Source of the DNA: Nigrospora sphaerica
Taxonomy: Eukaryota; Ascomycota; Sordariomycetes; Amphisphaeriales; Apiosporaceae
NCBI GenBank assembly: GCA_018287875.1
Contig: JAGVVL010000018.1
Location: 2,596,501 to 2,660,500, forward strand
DNA: 64,000 nt
Reading direction: 5' to 3'
In this document: in pieces, positions 12,679-23,687 of the stretch
Position numbering within the stretch: the stretch's first letter is position 1
Layout of the letters: the number at the start of each line of letters is the position of its first letter
The notes under the pieces: model-generated
Told to the model about the DNA's origin: nothing
Database searches by the model: none
What the model saw: the letters and a program-made list of their open reading frames with translations, nothing else
Translations under genes and position numbers: made by a program

Positions 12679-15144
12679 TTATACGCTCTCGTTGTGTGAC
12701 ACACTGGGCGAGTCTCCGGTTGCCTTCTTCTCGCCCGACTGTTCCACTGCGGCCACACTCGACCGTCTGCGCTCGGTAATGTTGTGGGCCGCGGCCGTAT
12801 CCTCGTAGCGGATGAGCAATTCGCCCCTCTTGCCATATCGGTGAGGTTTCGCGGCGGCAACGTGGACGACATCGAAAGCGCCCTTGACGCCCTTGACCTC
12901 GTCTTCATTCATAGTTAGCCGAGTAGCTCCCCGGTCGTATAGGCGGCACGGTGTAGTTCCGCATGCAGGAAGTGGTGGGACAGAAAGCTTACGGAATATC
13001 TCGTCCATTTCCTCTAAAGACCTATAAGCAGTCTCGGGATAGAAGAAATATACACCTGAAACCCGAGTCAGCCATATCGGAACTCTGTGCGACGAGTCAT
13101 ACGGCAAGACTTACAAGGCACCATGAAGGTGTTGATGACGGCAAAAACAATGTATGTCCTATCATACAGGTCAGCAGAAAACTCTCGGACTCAGCCCACT
13201 AAGCAGCTCCTCCATGAGCCGTGCCAGGGGGAGGCACCAGGTACGGACTTGTAACCGATATTGGCGAACGCCACGGGTGTGACCATAACAACCTGACACT
13301 TGTTAGTATGTACTTCTTGTAAGTGCCAAAAATGAGGCACCGCGCCGCTTACCATGAAGTTAAAGATCCAGTTAGCTGTCGTCGAGATGGCGTTCGCGGG
13401 TGCGCGGATAGAGAGGGGGGTGATCTCAGCTGGATACAGCCTACGCGGCAACTTGTTGTCAGCATCTCAAGGCAAAGCGGCAGGCCAGTCGGGCTTACCA
13501 AGTCATTCCCAACCAACCGACAGCAAAGAAGGAATTGAACACGAAGAGGAAAACGGCCGCGACGATCCCTGTTGCATGGCTGACGTGTGAAGTCGTAGCA
13601 GCCAGTACGACCATGGAGAGAGCTTGCCCAGTGGCGCCGAAGAGCATCAAAGGACGGCGACCGAAGCGCTCAATGGTAAAGATGGCAACCCAGGAGGCGA
13701 TAAAGTACTCTGTTCCGTTCAGAGCGGCGAGCAGCCGGCTCATAAAAGGCGACATGCCGATATTGTTCTCAAAAATGGTTGCGGCGTAGTACCTTCGGAT
13801 TCGAATGTCAGTAATCCCCAGCCAAAATGGTTTGGGTTTGCGCCCCAAAAGCTAACGGGCGCTGATAGGGATACCCACGTGATGATGTTGATACCGCTGA
13901 TTTGCTGGAACATTTGGTTGATGTACGCAAGTGCCGTCCGGTGAAGATTCCGGTTCTTGTTTCGTTGAAAACAGTCCAAAAACCTGCCCTTGTTCATCTC
14001 GAGCACTGTGTCTTTCACGGCCCTGAACTCGTTTTGGATAATCAAGTCGTCTTCTGGCAAGTCAGAAAGGGCGCCGAGTACCTGTATCCATCCGCGTTCA
14101 GCATGAACCCTTATGTTGATGTTATATAAACCAGACTAAACCGGTCACTTACGCGAAGGGCTTCGTCCTCGTATCCCTTGAAAACCAGCCTGGAGCAAAA
14201 ACGTCAGCGGTCGGCAAAGTGCGTTGCACAGCACCGAAAGTCCAAATTGTTACTCATATTGGCTGGGTCTTTAGACAGGAATGGGTCAAGTGCTATGAGT
14301 AACACTTACCATCGCGGAGACTCGGGTAACCCCAGAACCAGGGTTACTATCACCAGGGCGAGAATAATCTGGAAAGCTATTGGGAATCTCCATGAGATAG
14401 TTGATGGCTCAAGGAAGGAAAACCCGAGGTCGATCCAATACGAGAGCATGACACCAAACACGATAAGCGAGCCTTCTATCATGACCATTTGGCCACGTCG
14501 ATGGCTCTTTGATGTTTCAGACTGCCATGTGGGTACGGTTGAGGTGTTCATACCATTCCCTAGAAATGATGAGTCTTCAAAAACGAGGCTGGTGGCTGCA
14601 AGGGATGAGCGGGGTGGCATACCGAAACCAGTGATCAAACGTGCGACGATAAGTTGCGACAAGTCGAAAGAGGCGGCCTGAATAGCAGCCCCAACTATCA
14701 TGATCATGGACCCCCAGAATATAGTACGCTTGCGGCCGAGCCAGTTGCCAAGCCATATGGTCGCCACTGCGCCGAAGAAGCATCCCAAGGTGTAGCCACC
14801 AACAGTGATACCTGTGCGTCGTCAGTGGAGTGTTGAGTAGACATCTCAGAGTGCCATATTAGTACCTTGGATATTTGATGCCTTGTTGGCATCGCTGCCC
14901 GGCGGCGGGTGCTGGACATTGATTTCGGGAAAGGTCTCCAAGAAAGAAGGAAGGGTGAGCAGCCCACCCATAACCCCCTGTTTTATGTTAGCGGCCTCGT
15001 CGTGAGGTTTTAATTCAAAGGCAGCCAGTCAGCTATTAAACGCCAACTTGCCTGATCATATCCGAATAGAGCGAAGTCTGTTCCCGCGATGACAGCGATG
15101 GCAACGTTGAGGCTCGTGCCTCTAAGACCGTAGTATGGACTCAT
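12679..15144 (-). CDS. MFS sugar transporter (12 exons)
   Basis: Minus-strand exons 15144-15052, 14977-14866, 14811-14623, 14559-14310, 14189-14153, 14081-13879, 13792-13499, 13440-13353, 13292-13249, 13158-13115, 13055-12993 and 12902-12679 join in frame to 546 residues, the usual length for a 12-helix fungal sugar porter. Family marks appear in order: FGYDQGVMGGLL in helix 1, GRK after helix 2, GLPESPRW at the end of the first half, INQMFQQISGINIITYYA in helix 7, ERFGRRPLM, WLYPAEITPLSIRA and PETAYRSLEEMDEIF, then a polar tail. Its substrate cannot be read from sequence; hexose, pentose or disaccharide proton symport at the plasma membrane are all possible. Eleven introns is many for this class. 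Intron 1 has a GC donor. The last intron (12903-12992) is inferred because it removes an insertion with no family counterpart. Confidence 0.88.
14978..15051 (-). other. GC-AG intron in the sugar transporter
   Basis: The donor reads CAG|GCAAGT, the standard context for the rare GC donor class. A CTAAC branch site lies just upstream of the acceptor AAACAG. Only this junction yields the expected helix-1 motif GYDQGVMGG, so a GT donor can be excluded at this position. Confidence 0.8.
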
Positions 15145-15227
15145 CTTGGGCAAGCGGGCTGGTCAGCGCGTTCGAGAATGCACGAACTCGCCCAGCAAAA
15201 GCAGGCGACGCCGCAGGCCCATCCATC

Positions 15228-15238
15228 ATTTATAATAA
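15228..15238 (-). promoter_or_regulatory. TATA-like element of the sugar transporter
   Basis: On the minus strand TTATTATAAAT lies about 85-95 bp upstream of the transporter ATG, a normal distance for a fungal TATA box. Confidence 0.45.
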
Positions 15239-17064
15239 AGACGCCGAAGCGGCCAAGCAAAGCCGACGCTTTGCGCATCGAATAAGGTGGATTGGGGCAG
15301 GCAGGGATCGTGAGCGGGACAATGTCCACCCCTTAGATGACGAGGCCGGCGAGTCTTCTCCAGCTACCCCAAGAATTCCCGCGCGATCGGCGCCTGTATA
15401 TCCCGGGGTTCGTGGGGTCCCCGCAAAGTTCGCCTGCATACTGCTTCAACGGGTATGAGGCAACCGGGGAAAGCAGGGGCAGGTCCCAGTTGTCTCCCCT
15501 GGTAGCCCCCCTGGCCCAATTCTCACGGCAGGCCAAGAAGGGTATTCCGAGGCAGCAACTTGGCCAGGATGACAGCCAGGACGGGGATGCCTGAGTCAGG
15601 CCCACGATGAAGCAGCGTTGCCAGCAGCAGGGACCGGCAAATAAGGCGGCGCATTGCACAGCATACGCAGTAGGCGACGACGTCATCCGCATTGAGGGTA
15701 GATCTGCATTTCGCGGCGCGCCTCGGGGAGAATTCCCCCATGCCACGAGACGGGCACGTTGTATTCGGCCCTTACCCCGACCATCTGTTGCGGATCCCGC
15801 CGGGGTATCCAGGCTTCGTCGAGTTACCGCATCGCGCTCTTTGCGACAGCACCCCCCCCCCGCCCCCCGGTAAGGAGTACGGTTTTGGTCTCGTGAGGAC
15901 TGATAGCCGGCCGTGAAAGAGAGACTGTGAGATGCCCAGGTCCTGTTTCGCTAACTGTGGCACACGAATCCTCGGCCTCCCCCAGCTTTGCCCCTTCCAT
16001 CTGTGTGACTACCTCGTGGCCTCTGTCAAAAATTCCGACCTGGTTGATGGACATCGGTTTGGCTCTCGGGTATCTTGCAGCTACATGTACTTATGCAAGA
16101 TCATACCACGCCAACGGGGCCGGGAAGTTTGTGCTGAGTAGCAACTCTGAAGATGCGTTCGGCAGCCATCTTCAATTGACTGTATCGAAACCGAAGACGT
16201 GATGCAAACCTGAAGAGGGGCGGGGAAGTTGCCCGTAAGTAGCACATGTACGGAGGTGGATATGCGTTGCTCCCTGGCCAAACCCCACCTTTTGCGGATT
16301 TGTCGGTTCACTGTCGCTTCCACCTGATCCCCACATGGACGACAGGGCGCGAAGGGCACCCATTGCAGCGCGATTCATCTCTACCCAAGATATAGAGCTT
16401 TGCTATGGTTCTGTATGCGATTTTCTGCCTGCGTTTACAGGAGGAATTTCGCTGCAAAGAAGGTTGACAATTTATCACGACGCACAAATAGCCTTGGCTG
16501 CTAAGTTCCATGGTGGCGGCTAACTGCCGTCGCTAAAGCTTTCGGCCAAGCCAGAACCAGCAGTCGTAACAAGGGTCCAGTCCCTAAGTCTGGAGGAAGA
16601 ACTTATTGGTACTTCCTAAACATGCTACAAATGCTGGTAGATTTGTAAGAGGCTGAAGTTCTTTTTTCTTTCCCTACCCCTGTATCACGGACCACTCATG
16701 GTGCATTTGTCGACCTAATCAGGATGTCGCATCACCACGTATGCTACCATTACAGAAGCACAAGTGACAGTACGTGCATGGAACGCGACGCTGCCGTTTA
16801 CCTGTAACAGCCGAGGGCGTTAGATTCGTAAAGAGTGCTTGCTTCGTGCGTATCTGGCTCCGTCAAGTTCCCCGAGGCCTCGGAACCATCCATCAATCTC
16901 TTGAGGCCACTTCAATCTCGGCAGGTTCCTTAGTGTCCTGGAATGATCCCAGTAGCCATCTGCTTTCCTCAATAAAGGAAGACAACCGGCAGCACCCTAG
17001 ATTGACCCGCCACGTAGCGACAAGACTACCCAAGGCCGACCTGAACGCCAGAACTTGGTTCGAG
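15239..17064. other. Gene-poor stretch
   Basis: About 1.8 kb with no recognisable gene on either strand. A C-rich run sits near 15850-15870. The open frame at 15333-15746 on the minus strand has hydrophobic patches but no family features and changes character when read in neighbouring frames, so it may be old coding debris. Confidence 0.45.
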
Positions 17065-18373
17065 ATGCTGCCTTCGATCCTGCTTCTCGCCGGAGCCGCC
17101 GCGGCTCGGGTGGTGGACAGTGTTGCGACGGTGCCGCGCGGATGAACGAAGGTGCGTGATACCGTTGCCGCCGACCCCATCGTTCTACGAATTGCACTGC
17201 ACCAACAACGGGCCGAGGCCTTGGAGCAAGCCGTTCTTGAGATGTCGACACCGGGCCACGCCAACTACGGCCGGCATATGTCGCGCGACCAGGTCCGCTG
17301 GTATACAGCTCCGTCGGAGAAGGCAACAAAAGCTGTCTCTGGCTGCTTACTGGCCATTACATTACACCTGTCGTCGAGCATGACTGGATCGCATTTAGCA
17401 CGACGGTTTCGGACCTGCCCCGTTCGTAAACAGCGCTGACGCCAACATATCCTGCGCCCCAGCCACGCCCGGATGTCTCAAGGCACTCTACAATGTTAGC
17501 TCTAAGCCACCCGCAGATAGCACGTTAGTAGCGTTCTCTTCCTACTTGGACCATTACGCACACTGTGCCGACCTACGGTCTTTCGAAACTCGGTTTCTAC
17601 CGTCTGCAATTGGGCACAACTTAAGCGTTCAGTTGGTGAACGGTGGCCTAGACAACCAGTCCGGCATTGAGCATAGTGGCAGACCCGCCTGCAATGAATA
17701 AGAGAACGAACCCAGTGATGCTGACACGTTCCAGGGGAAGCGAATTTCGATGCCCAGTATATCATCGCAGCTACCAACCCCATCCCAGTGCTCGAATATA
17801 GCGTAGGTGGTCGCGGGTATGTCCTTGAATATGTACCTTCTACGCGTGAGGGAGGCGTGGCTGACGTAACGGCCGTAGGTGCCACTGGCACCGCTCCAGA
17901 GAAAGGCATCAGTTTCTCGGGTGGGGGGCTTCAGCAACCATCACGCTCGGCCTTCCTGGCAAGACGAAGCGGCTCCCGCCTACCTCGATTCTATCGGGGC
18001 CGGATATTCCTCGCTGTTCAATGCCTCGGGCCGCGGCATCCCGAATGTGGCCGCGCAGGGTCAGGACTTTGTCATGGTCGACAAGGGCATCAACACAATC
18101 GCCTCGGGCACGAGCGCGAGCGCACCGGTATTCGCCGGTGTGGTCGCACTATTGAACGCTGCAAGGACGAGCCGAAACCAGCCGCCGGTGAGATTCCTGA
18201 ACCCCTGGCTGTACCAAAACCAGGATGCTTTGGCTGATGTTACGGACGGAGGTTCGCAAGGTCGCTCGAACTTCGACATCAAGGCTTCTTGGAACTGTAC
18301 CTCTGGTTGGGATCCCGTGACGGGGCTCTGCACGCCCCGATTCGGCCGCCTACTTACTGCCGCAACCCTGTAA
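17065..18373 (+). pseudogene. Decayed sedolisin (S53) serine-carboxyl protease
   Basis: Pieces of a secreted tripeptidyl-peptidase-like protease occur in the right order but in different frames. A signal peptide starts at 17065 and is cut by a TGA at 17143, where the family suggests Trp. The pro-domain follows in the same frame (STPGHANYGRHMSRDQV). The frame shifts near 17338 and again near 17420, then gives the start of the catalytic domain (PGCLKALYNVSS; HCADLRSFETRFLPSA). After EYSVGGRGYVLEYVP the sequence jumps to DVTAVGAT, so roughly 100 residues holding the catalytic Glu/Asp pair and the SGDSG oxyanion Asp are missing. A further shift lies in a G run near 17922. The Ser motif SGTSASAPVFAG survives, as does the calcium-site C terminus. 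The intact ancestor would have digested proteins at acid pH outside the cell. Confidence 0.88.
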
Positions 18374-18760
18374 CCAACTTTTGGCAGTATCGCGGCTCGT
18401 ATGAAGAATTAGGTCTAGAAGCTACATGGTTGTGGACGATGCTGCGGACGAATCGAAGGCTGCACACCGAGTATTATGCAATAACCGCAAAAGGCGTTAG
18501 GGAACAGACACCAAGTCTGAATCGCTTTGATGAAGTAAAACCCGACAATGTGAAGTAGAAGAGAAACAGTCCAGTGAATTGCAGTTTCCGCCCCATGACT
18601 CCCGCCTAGCCACGCACTTCTACGCAATGACAAGTAGCCGCCTTTGGCCCCAATGCCCCAACGCCATTTTTCATGGACTCATGACCGCCTAACCAACATC
18701 CAAGCCTTCTCCGTCGAATCTGACCAAATGGGATAGAATAAAAAACCCAACACTGATAAC
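18374..18760. other. Short intergenic region between converging units
   Basis: This lies between the protease pseudogene and the 3' end of the GH64 gene. No coding signal is visible. Confidence 0.5.
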
Positions 18761-20131
18761 TCAGTCACTCAGCGTGATTTCCCACGTTTCCGGATTGTGG
18801 GTATCAATCAGCCCGGCTGAATCCACGTCACCGGGGCCAACATCGTCGTAGGCAAAGGCATAGCCCTTGTTTTCCTTGAGAAACTGGTGCACAATCCGAC
18901 TGTAGTGGTTGGTCGGCCATTTCGTTTCATTTTTATTCGGCAGATAGTACTTGTCTGGCTGTATGTTGTCGTTGGGCTGGATATGGCCCCCGTCCAGGAG
19001 CAGGGTACTGCGCACCATGGCCGCGCAGAGACGGGGCAGGATCTCCAAGTACTGCTTGTGTGCCTCTTGGGATGCGGTATATCTGCCGGTGTCGAACATG
19101 CCGCCGTTGCAACCCCAGATCTCTGTGATGGCCTGGGGCGGGCCGATCTCGAACTGCTCGGGCGGCGTCGTGGTGCTGTTGCATAGCAAAGCCTGGTCTG
19201 GCATCGTACATGTGATCCGGGCGCCTTCGGCTACCTTTTTCCCGTTCTCGTCCTGCGTGTTGATGACGAATTGCTTTTCCTTCGTTTGCTTACTGAACGC
19301 GTCCCAGTAGCCGTCGTAGTATCCCTTCCAGGCACCGGGTTGGAGCGTCGCGTACTGATTGGGAGACAGCACGCGCAGCAGCTGTTTGGAATCCTTGGAA
19401 CGGACGCACAGCTTCTCCCAATCCGGAAGACCATCAGCTTCGGACTGCGTTTTCAGCTCTTCACAGACTTTGTCGAGGCTGCCGGGCTCAAGGCCAGGAA
19501 CTTGGTGGGTTGCTTGGGACGTCTTCAAGGTAAAACCGAGGGACAATGATACCCAGTCGACAAAGGACAGGTTGACGACAATATGGTCCCCATCGTAGGT
19601 GAATTCGAGGAAGCTCCATCGCTTGCTGTAGGCATCGGTACCCTCGGCGACGGCTGAGGGTTCATCCACCAGTGTTTTGCCTCCCGACAGGAACGTTTTG
19701 AACTCAAGTGTACCTTCGACGATGTAAACTCGGCCGGAGATGACGTTCTTGGGCATGCAAAACTCGATTTTTTCGCCGTTGATGGTTCCAGCTAAACTCG
19801 CACCCTCAGGAGGGGTGATCTTTCCGTGAACCGAGACTGATGTACCGTCGGGTGCAGTCAGGGGGTGCCATTTTGTTTCGGTTCCCTTCCAGACCAGCAT
19901 GCCGTATTTCCCATCAACCTGGCCGGAGACATAGACGTTCGGCTGGCTGGGCTTTTCGGCAGCCTGGTTTTGGGCGGGGTCTTTTGTACGGTTGTTGTAG
20001 ATGATAACTTTGAACCCCTCATTGCACTTATCGGCACGAGGAGACAGGGCAGAAGGTAAGGCCAGGCACTGAGCCAGCAGTGCCGGGAGCAGGGTAAAAC
20101 GAACGCAGAATTGAAGGAATCGCAGATTCAT
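18761..20131 (-). CDS. Secreted GH64 beta-1,3-glucanase
   Basis: A single-exon gene of 456 residues. A signal peptide of about 24-33 residues (hydrophobic LLPALLAQCLALPSALS, then RADK) directs it to the medium. The rest matches glycoside hydrolase family 64, a thaumatin-like fold that cuts beta-1,3-glucan, often releasing laminaripentaose. The family's catalytic Glu and Asp lie 16 residues apart; here E176 in FLEFTYDG and D192 in SFVDWVS have exactly that spacing. The C terminus carries YAFAYDDVG, also typical. It could remodel the organism's own wall or digest other fungi's glucan. A TATA-like box lies 94-100 bp upstream. It neighbours a decayed secreted protease and a sugar transporter, which suggests an extracellular-nutrition setting. 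Confidence 0.9.
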   Translation of the reverse strand: MNLRFLQFCVRFTLLPALLAQCLALPSALSPRADKCNEGFKVIIYNNRTKDPAQNQAAEKPSQPNVYVSGQVDGKYGMLVWKGTETKWHPLTAPDGTSVSVHGKITPPEGASLAGTINGEKIEFCMPKNVISGRVYIVEGTLEFKTFLSGGKTLVDEPSAVAEGTDAYSKRWSFLEFTYDGDHIVVNLSFVDWVSLSLGFTLKTSQATHQVPGLEPGSLDKVCEELKTQSEADGLPDWEKLCVRSKDSKQLLRVLSPNQYATLQPGAWKGYYDGYWDAFSKQTKEKQFVINTQDENGKKVAEGARITCTMPDQALLCNSTTTPPEQFEIGPPQAITEIWGCNGGMFDTGRYTASQEAHKQYLEILPRLCAAMVRSTLLLDGGHIQPNDNIQPDKYYLPNKNETKWPTNHYSRIVHQFLKENKGYAFAYDDVGPGDVDSAGLIDTHNPETWEITLSD

Positions 20132-20224
20132 CTTTGCAGGTTATGCAAAGGGTAAAAAGGTTGAACAAGGGAGGGTATGGTAGGATTCGAGGAGTGATGT
20201 TCAAACCCGGCAGCAAACCCGCCT

Positions 20225-20232
20225 CTATATAG
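20225..20232 (-). promoter_or_regulatory. TATA-like box of the GH64 gene
   Basis: The palindrome CTATATAG lies about 94 bp upstream of the GH64 start codon and is the only such element close to it. Confidence 0.5.
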
Positions 20233-21585
20233 CTTTCGCGACCACCAGCTTCAGTCACCCCACACAAAGAACAATACATGGGGACATTCGGTCGTTAGGA
20301 CGGTCACGGGCCCAAATGACGAGGTGGTGCGGTATCGCAGCTGACCGGCGAGCCGGGGCGTCGGCCGTCCGCAGTGAGACAAAGAAAACTCCGGGCGACG
20401 CGCCGTGAGGCGGACCAACTCGAAAAGCGCAACAAAGACAATCTCTTGCAGTGTGACTCGCTTCCGGGTCCCGCGTGGGCCACAGGCGAGGGGGAAGCCA
20501 TGTAACAATCGGTTCACGTGTCAAAGTTCCGCAACAATGCCGTTTGCTCTCCTGCCTTGGTTCATCAGCCGAACGTCCCCCTTCCTGCTCAAAATTGCGC
20601 TGAATCCCCCTTGAGGGCCCGGCACACCCGTTCTGAACCAACGCGACTGGGAGTTTCTCTGTTGCCTTTTGGCCACTCCGCCCCCCGCGCGTGTGCATCT
20701 GGGGAAGGGGTCGGGGATTCAGATCTGGATTCTAGGGACGTCATCGCCCATATGCTACAACCAACTCTTTGATACCTCGAGTCGGGGCTCCTTGAATCTT
20801 TCCGGTAGAAGAACCGATCTGTGTCGACGATAGTCATTTCCACCACCAGGGCCGTTGTCACATGTCCTTTCGCTTCAATATCTCGCATTTTCTTTTTTCC
20901 TTGGGTTGCCTTTTTATTTTAAATCTCTCCCTCTCGCCGTTGAAGAGCAAGATTCAGCTACACCCCACACCCGTTTGTAGGCGTTCTACAATGTCCTCAA
21001 CCAATATGTTTCCGCCCACCCCAGCAAGCTAGCCCTGTACAATCGAGTTCCCGTTCTACAACACGGTCGATCTTTTATAAGCATGACGTGACGACTGTTG
21101 AGGCACAAGGCACGTCGCACGTGGAATGCATTGACGTACCCGCCGATCGGGATACGACTTTTGCATGCTCAGGTAATGACGTTCGGAACGCAAGGCCAGT
21201 TGGGGTCGGCCTGATACAACACTGGCCAGCGGACGCCGCTTGCATTCGACTACGGGCAGAAACATGGAAGGAAACAGTCGCGTCCAAATGTTACTGGGCG
21301 CTGCGTCAGCTGGATACTGTACCTGCTGGTCTTTGATCAACGCCGCCCAAGTGCAATTACGTACGCGGCTTTGGCTATCGCACAGAGTGTGGATCGTTTT
21401 TTAGTCACGGAGATCCATGCGCCGTCAAGTTGCGCTTCACGTCCCAAGGTGCGATGATGGGAGTTTGGGGAAAATGTCAAATGGTATCATATGCCTGCTA
21501 AAATTAAGAAAGTAGTGTTTCCTGCATCGAGAGGAAGATTTGCGTGGCCCCGCTCAAGCTCTCCCCCGTCCCGCTTGAAAGCGGC
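20233..21585. other. Intergenic region
   Basis: This holds the distal GH64 promoter and the 3' flank of the CFEM receptor gene. No gene is visible on either strand. Confidence 0.5.
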
Positions 21586-23557
21586 CTACTGTGCCATTCC
21601 AATGGCCGAGGGCCTCATGTTCCGGTTGGTCCTTGGATCGCGTAGTGTTGGGATGTGCTGGTCTGCTTCAGCCTGCCAATATGATATCTTCTCATCGTAC
21701 TGGTCGGCAGGGCTGCTATGAGCAGCATGCTCTGACTGTAAACCCATCTCCATTTGCTTCCCGGTGTCGAAACGGAAGCTCGGCGATAGTGGAGACCGGA
21801 AACTGTTGCCGAAGCGGAACCCGGGTGATAAAGGGGACCGGGAACCGCGACGGAAATGGAACCGCGGCGACAACGGTGACCGGGACTCGTTGCCGGGACG
21901 AAAACACGGCGACGGGGTGGACATGGACTCGTTGCCAGCAGCGAGGCTGGGGGAAGATGGGGACCGTGACTCGCCGTCGAGAGGGAACCTTGGGGACATC
22001 GGCGATCGAGAAAAGAGCAGTTCCGACAGCGCCATCGATAGCGAGCTCTTGGGGAAGTCGGTACGTGCCGCTGCCCTTTTCTGGGCAAGGGGCCGCGAGG
22101 AGGGAAGGGGTGGTTTCCACTCGGACCTGGAGATTGAGTTCTCGGTGCCGTCCGGCGAGGGGCTCGAGCTTTGGATGAACAGCAGGCGGATAGCCGGGAG
22201 GCAGGGCACGATGATGGCGACGTTGATCTCGACGGCGGACCACAGCAGGAGGTCGGTGTAGTCCCAGGTCGGGTTGGCCGACCTCTCGAACTTGATCACA
22301 TAGCGGAGGCGTATGCAGCTGACGACGGTGACGAAGAGGCCCAGGCTGAACATGAGAATGATGCCGGCTTTTTTGCGCGCCGAGGCGTTGAGGTTGATGA
22401 GAACTTTGATCGGGAGGATGAGGATGGCGACATCCTGCACTATGGCGAGCACGGCGGCGGCGGTGGCCAGCCGATTAACGTCGACGCAGCGGTGAGGCCC
22501 GAAGTTGCCCTCCCAGCTCTCCCAGTTGTAGTTGAAAGGGAGGCACTGAAATATCTGTGCGAACAAGAGGGCCACGCCGGTGGCAGCCACCACGCCCATG
22601 AGAATGAACGTCATGATGCGGAACGTGGGGCAAGGAAAAATCTGAAGATATAGGAACAGGATGAGGATCTTGGTGAGCGTCAGGAGCACCAGATAGAGGG
22701 ATTCGTCGACGAAGAACCACTAGAGGACGTTAGACACAGGGGCGTACGGCCGTGGGCGATGTTAGGGTATACCTTCAAAGCCAGGGTGATGACCTCGGCT
22801 TTAAGCGTCCACATATCCACCCCAAAAGCCGTGATGCGTACTGAAAAACGTCCGTCAGTCGGGAATCGCATGCATTAGGTGGGATAACGTAGGGGTTGTC
22901 TCACCGAATTCACCAATGCCCGTGAATGGGAGGTAGATCAACTGAGGTCGGTTAGCATCCGGACAAGGCATACCAAGGATCGAGACGAGAAGAAACATAC
23001 AAGGATCACAACCATGAGGTAATCGTCCGAGCGCCAGTGGCCTGTACGGTAGCGGCTGCATATGCGAAGCCCGACGCATAATAACGTGAAGAGCTCGACG
23101 CCGATAAAGGCGAAAAGCGTTGTCTGGCGGTCCCTGATAGGAAACCCGCAGGCGTCGGCCTCGATCTTGGCAAGATCTGTTGCAACCGTCAGCCTCGTTC
23201 CATTCCTTCCATATCCAGCGCGGGCTACTCACGAAAGGCCTCGATTCCCGTGCATGAATTCACCACACACTGCGTGATGTCCTGGTACAGGGCCCGGTCG
23301 GTGCAGATGCAGGTCGTGTTCGTGAAAGTGTGGCAGTTCGAGGCCGGGATGAGCTCGGCTATACACGGGATCTGGGCACAGGTTAGCTTTAGCCGGCGAT
23401 CAGGTCTCGAGGCCACCCTCCCCTCGGAAATAAGGAGTAAAAACAGGGGACGTACGGAACAGGCGGGAAGTAGACTCGCGTACTCGAACAAGGTGGCGGC
23501 CCACGAAACCGAGGCCAGAAGGCTCAGCAGGAACAAGCCGGCACTGGGCTTCCACAT
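21586..23557 (-). CDS. CFEM-domain PTH11-class receptor
   Basis: Minus-strand exons 23557-23456, 23371-23233, 23176-23001, 22941-22905, 22840-22773 and 22719-21586 give 551 residues. A signal peptide (LFLLSLLASVSWA) is followed by a CFEM domain with all eight cysteines in order (PAC, IPC, SNC, TTC-IC, TQC, NSC, DAC). Seven hydrophobic segments typical of fungal PTH11-like G-protein-coupled receptors follow, ending near residue 355. The cytoplasmic tail of nearly 200 residues is hydrophilic and contains repeated SRSPLSP-type units. In Magnaporthe, PTH11 senses surface cues; ligand and pathway here are unknown. An ATG at 23626 would add 23 residues before the signal peptide and is less likely, because 23557 starts right at the hydrophobic core and has a TATA-like element at a suitable distance. 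Confidence 0.88.
21769..22011 (-). repeat. Coding repeat: Ser-Arg-Ser-Pro-x-Ser-Pro units
   Basis: Residues 411-491 of the CFEM receptor contain degenerate units of about 14-18 residues built on SRSPLSP followed by F/R-rich spacers such as GFRFGNSF. Five clear copies are SRSPMSP, SRSPSSP, SRSPLSP (twice) and FRSPLSP, with one diverged STPSP copy. Many sites suit proline-directed kinases. Confidence 0.85.
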
Positions 23558-23679
23558 GGCGAAAGGGAAAAGAATGGAATGCCACCAGGGCTCACGGCTA
23601 TTACAAATGCATGAAGCAACGGACATGGACAGTCAAGGCAGAACTCACGACCCGAGCCGCGCAGGTTGCAGCAGGGTCC

Positions 23680-23687
23680 CTATTTAG
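23680..23687 (-). promoter_or_regulatory. TATA-like element of the CFEM receptor
   Basis: CTAAATAG on the minus strand lies about 123 bp upstream of the preferred ATG at 23557. Confidence 0.35.

Noticed and set aside
17065..18373. Repeat-induced point mutation (RIP) as the cause of the protease pseudogene
   Set aside because: The damage is mainly frameshifts and a deletion; the inferred TGG-to-TGA change is not in the preferred CpA context and the region is not strongly AT-enriched.
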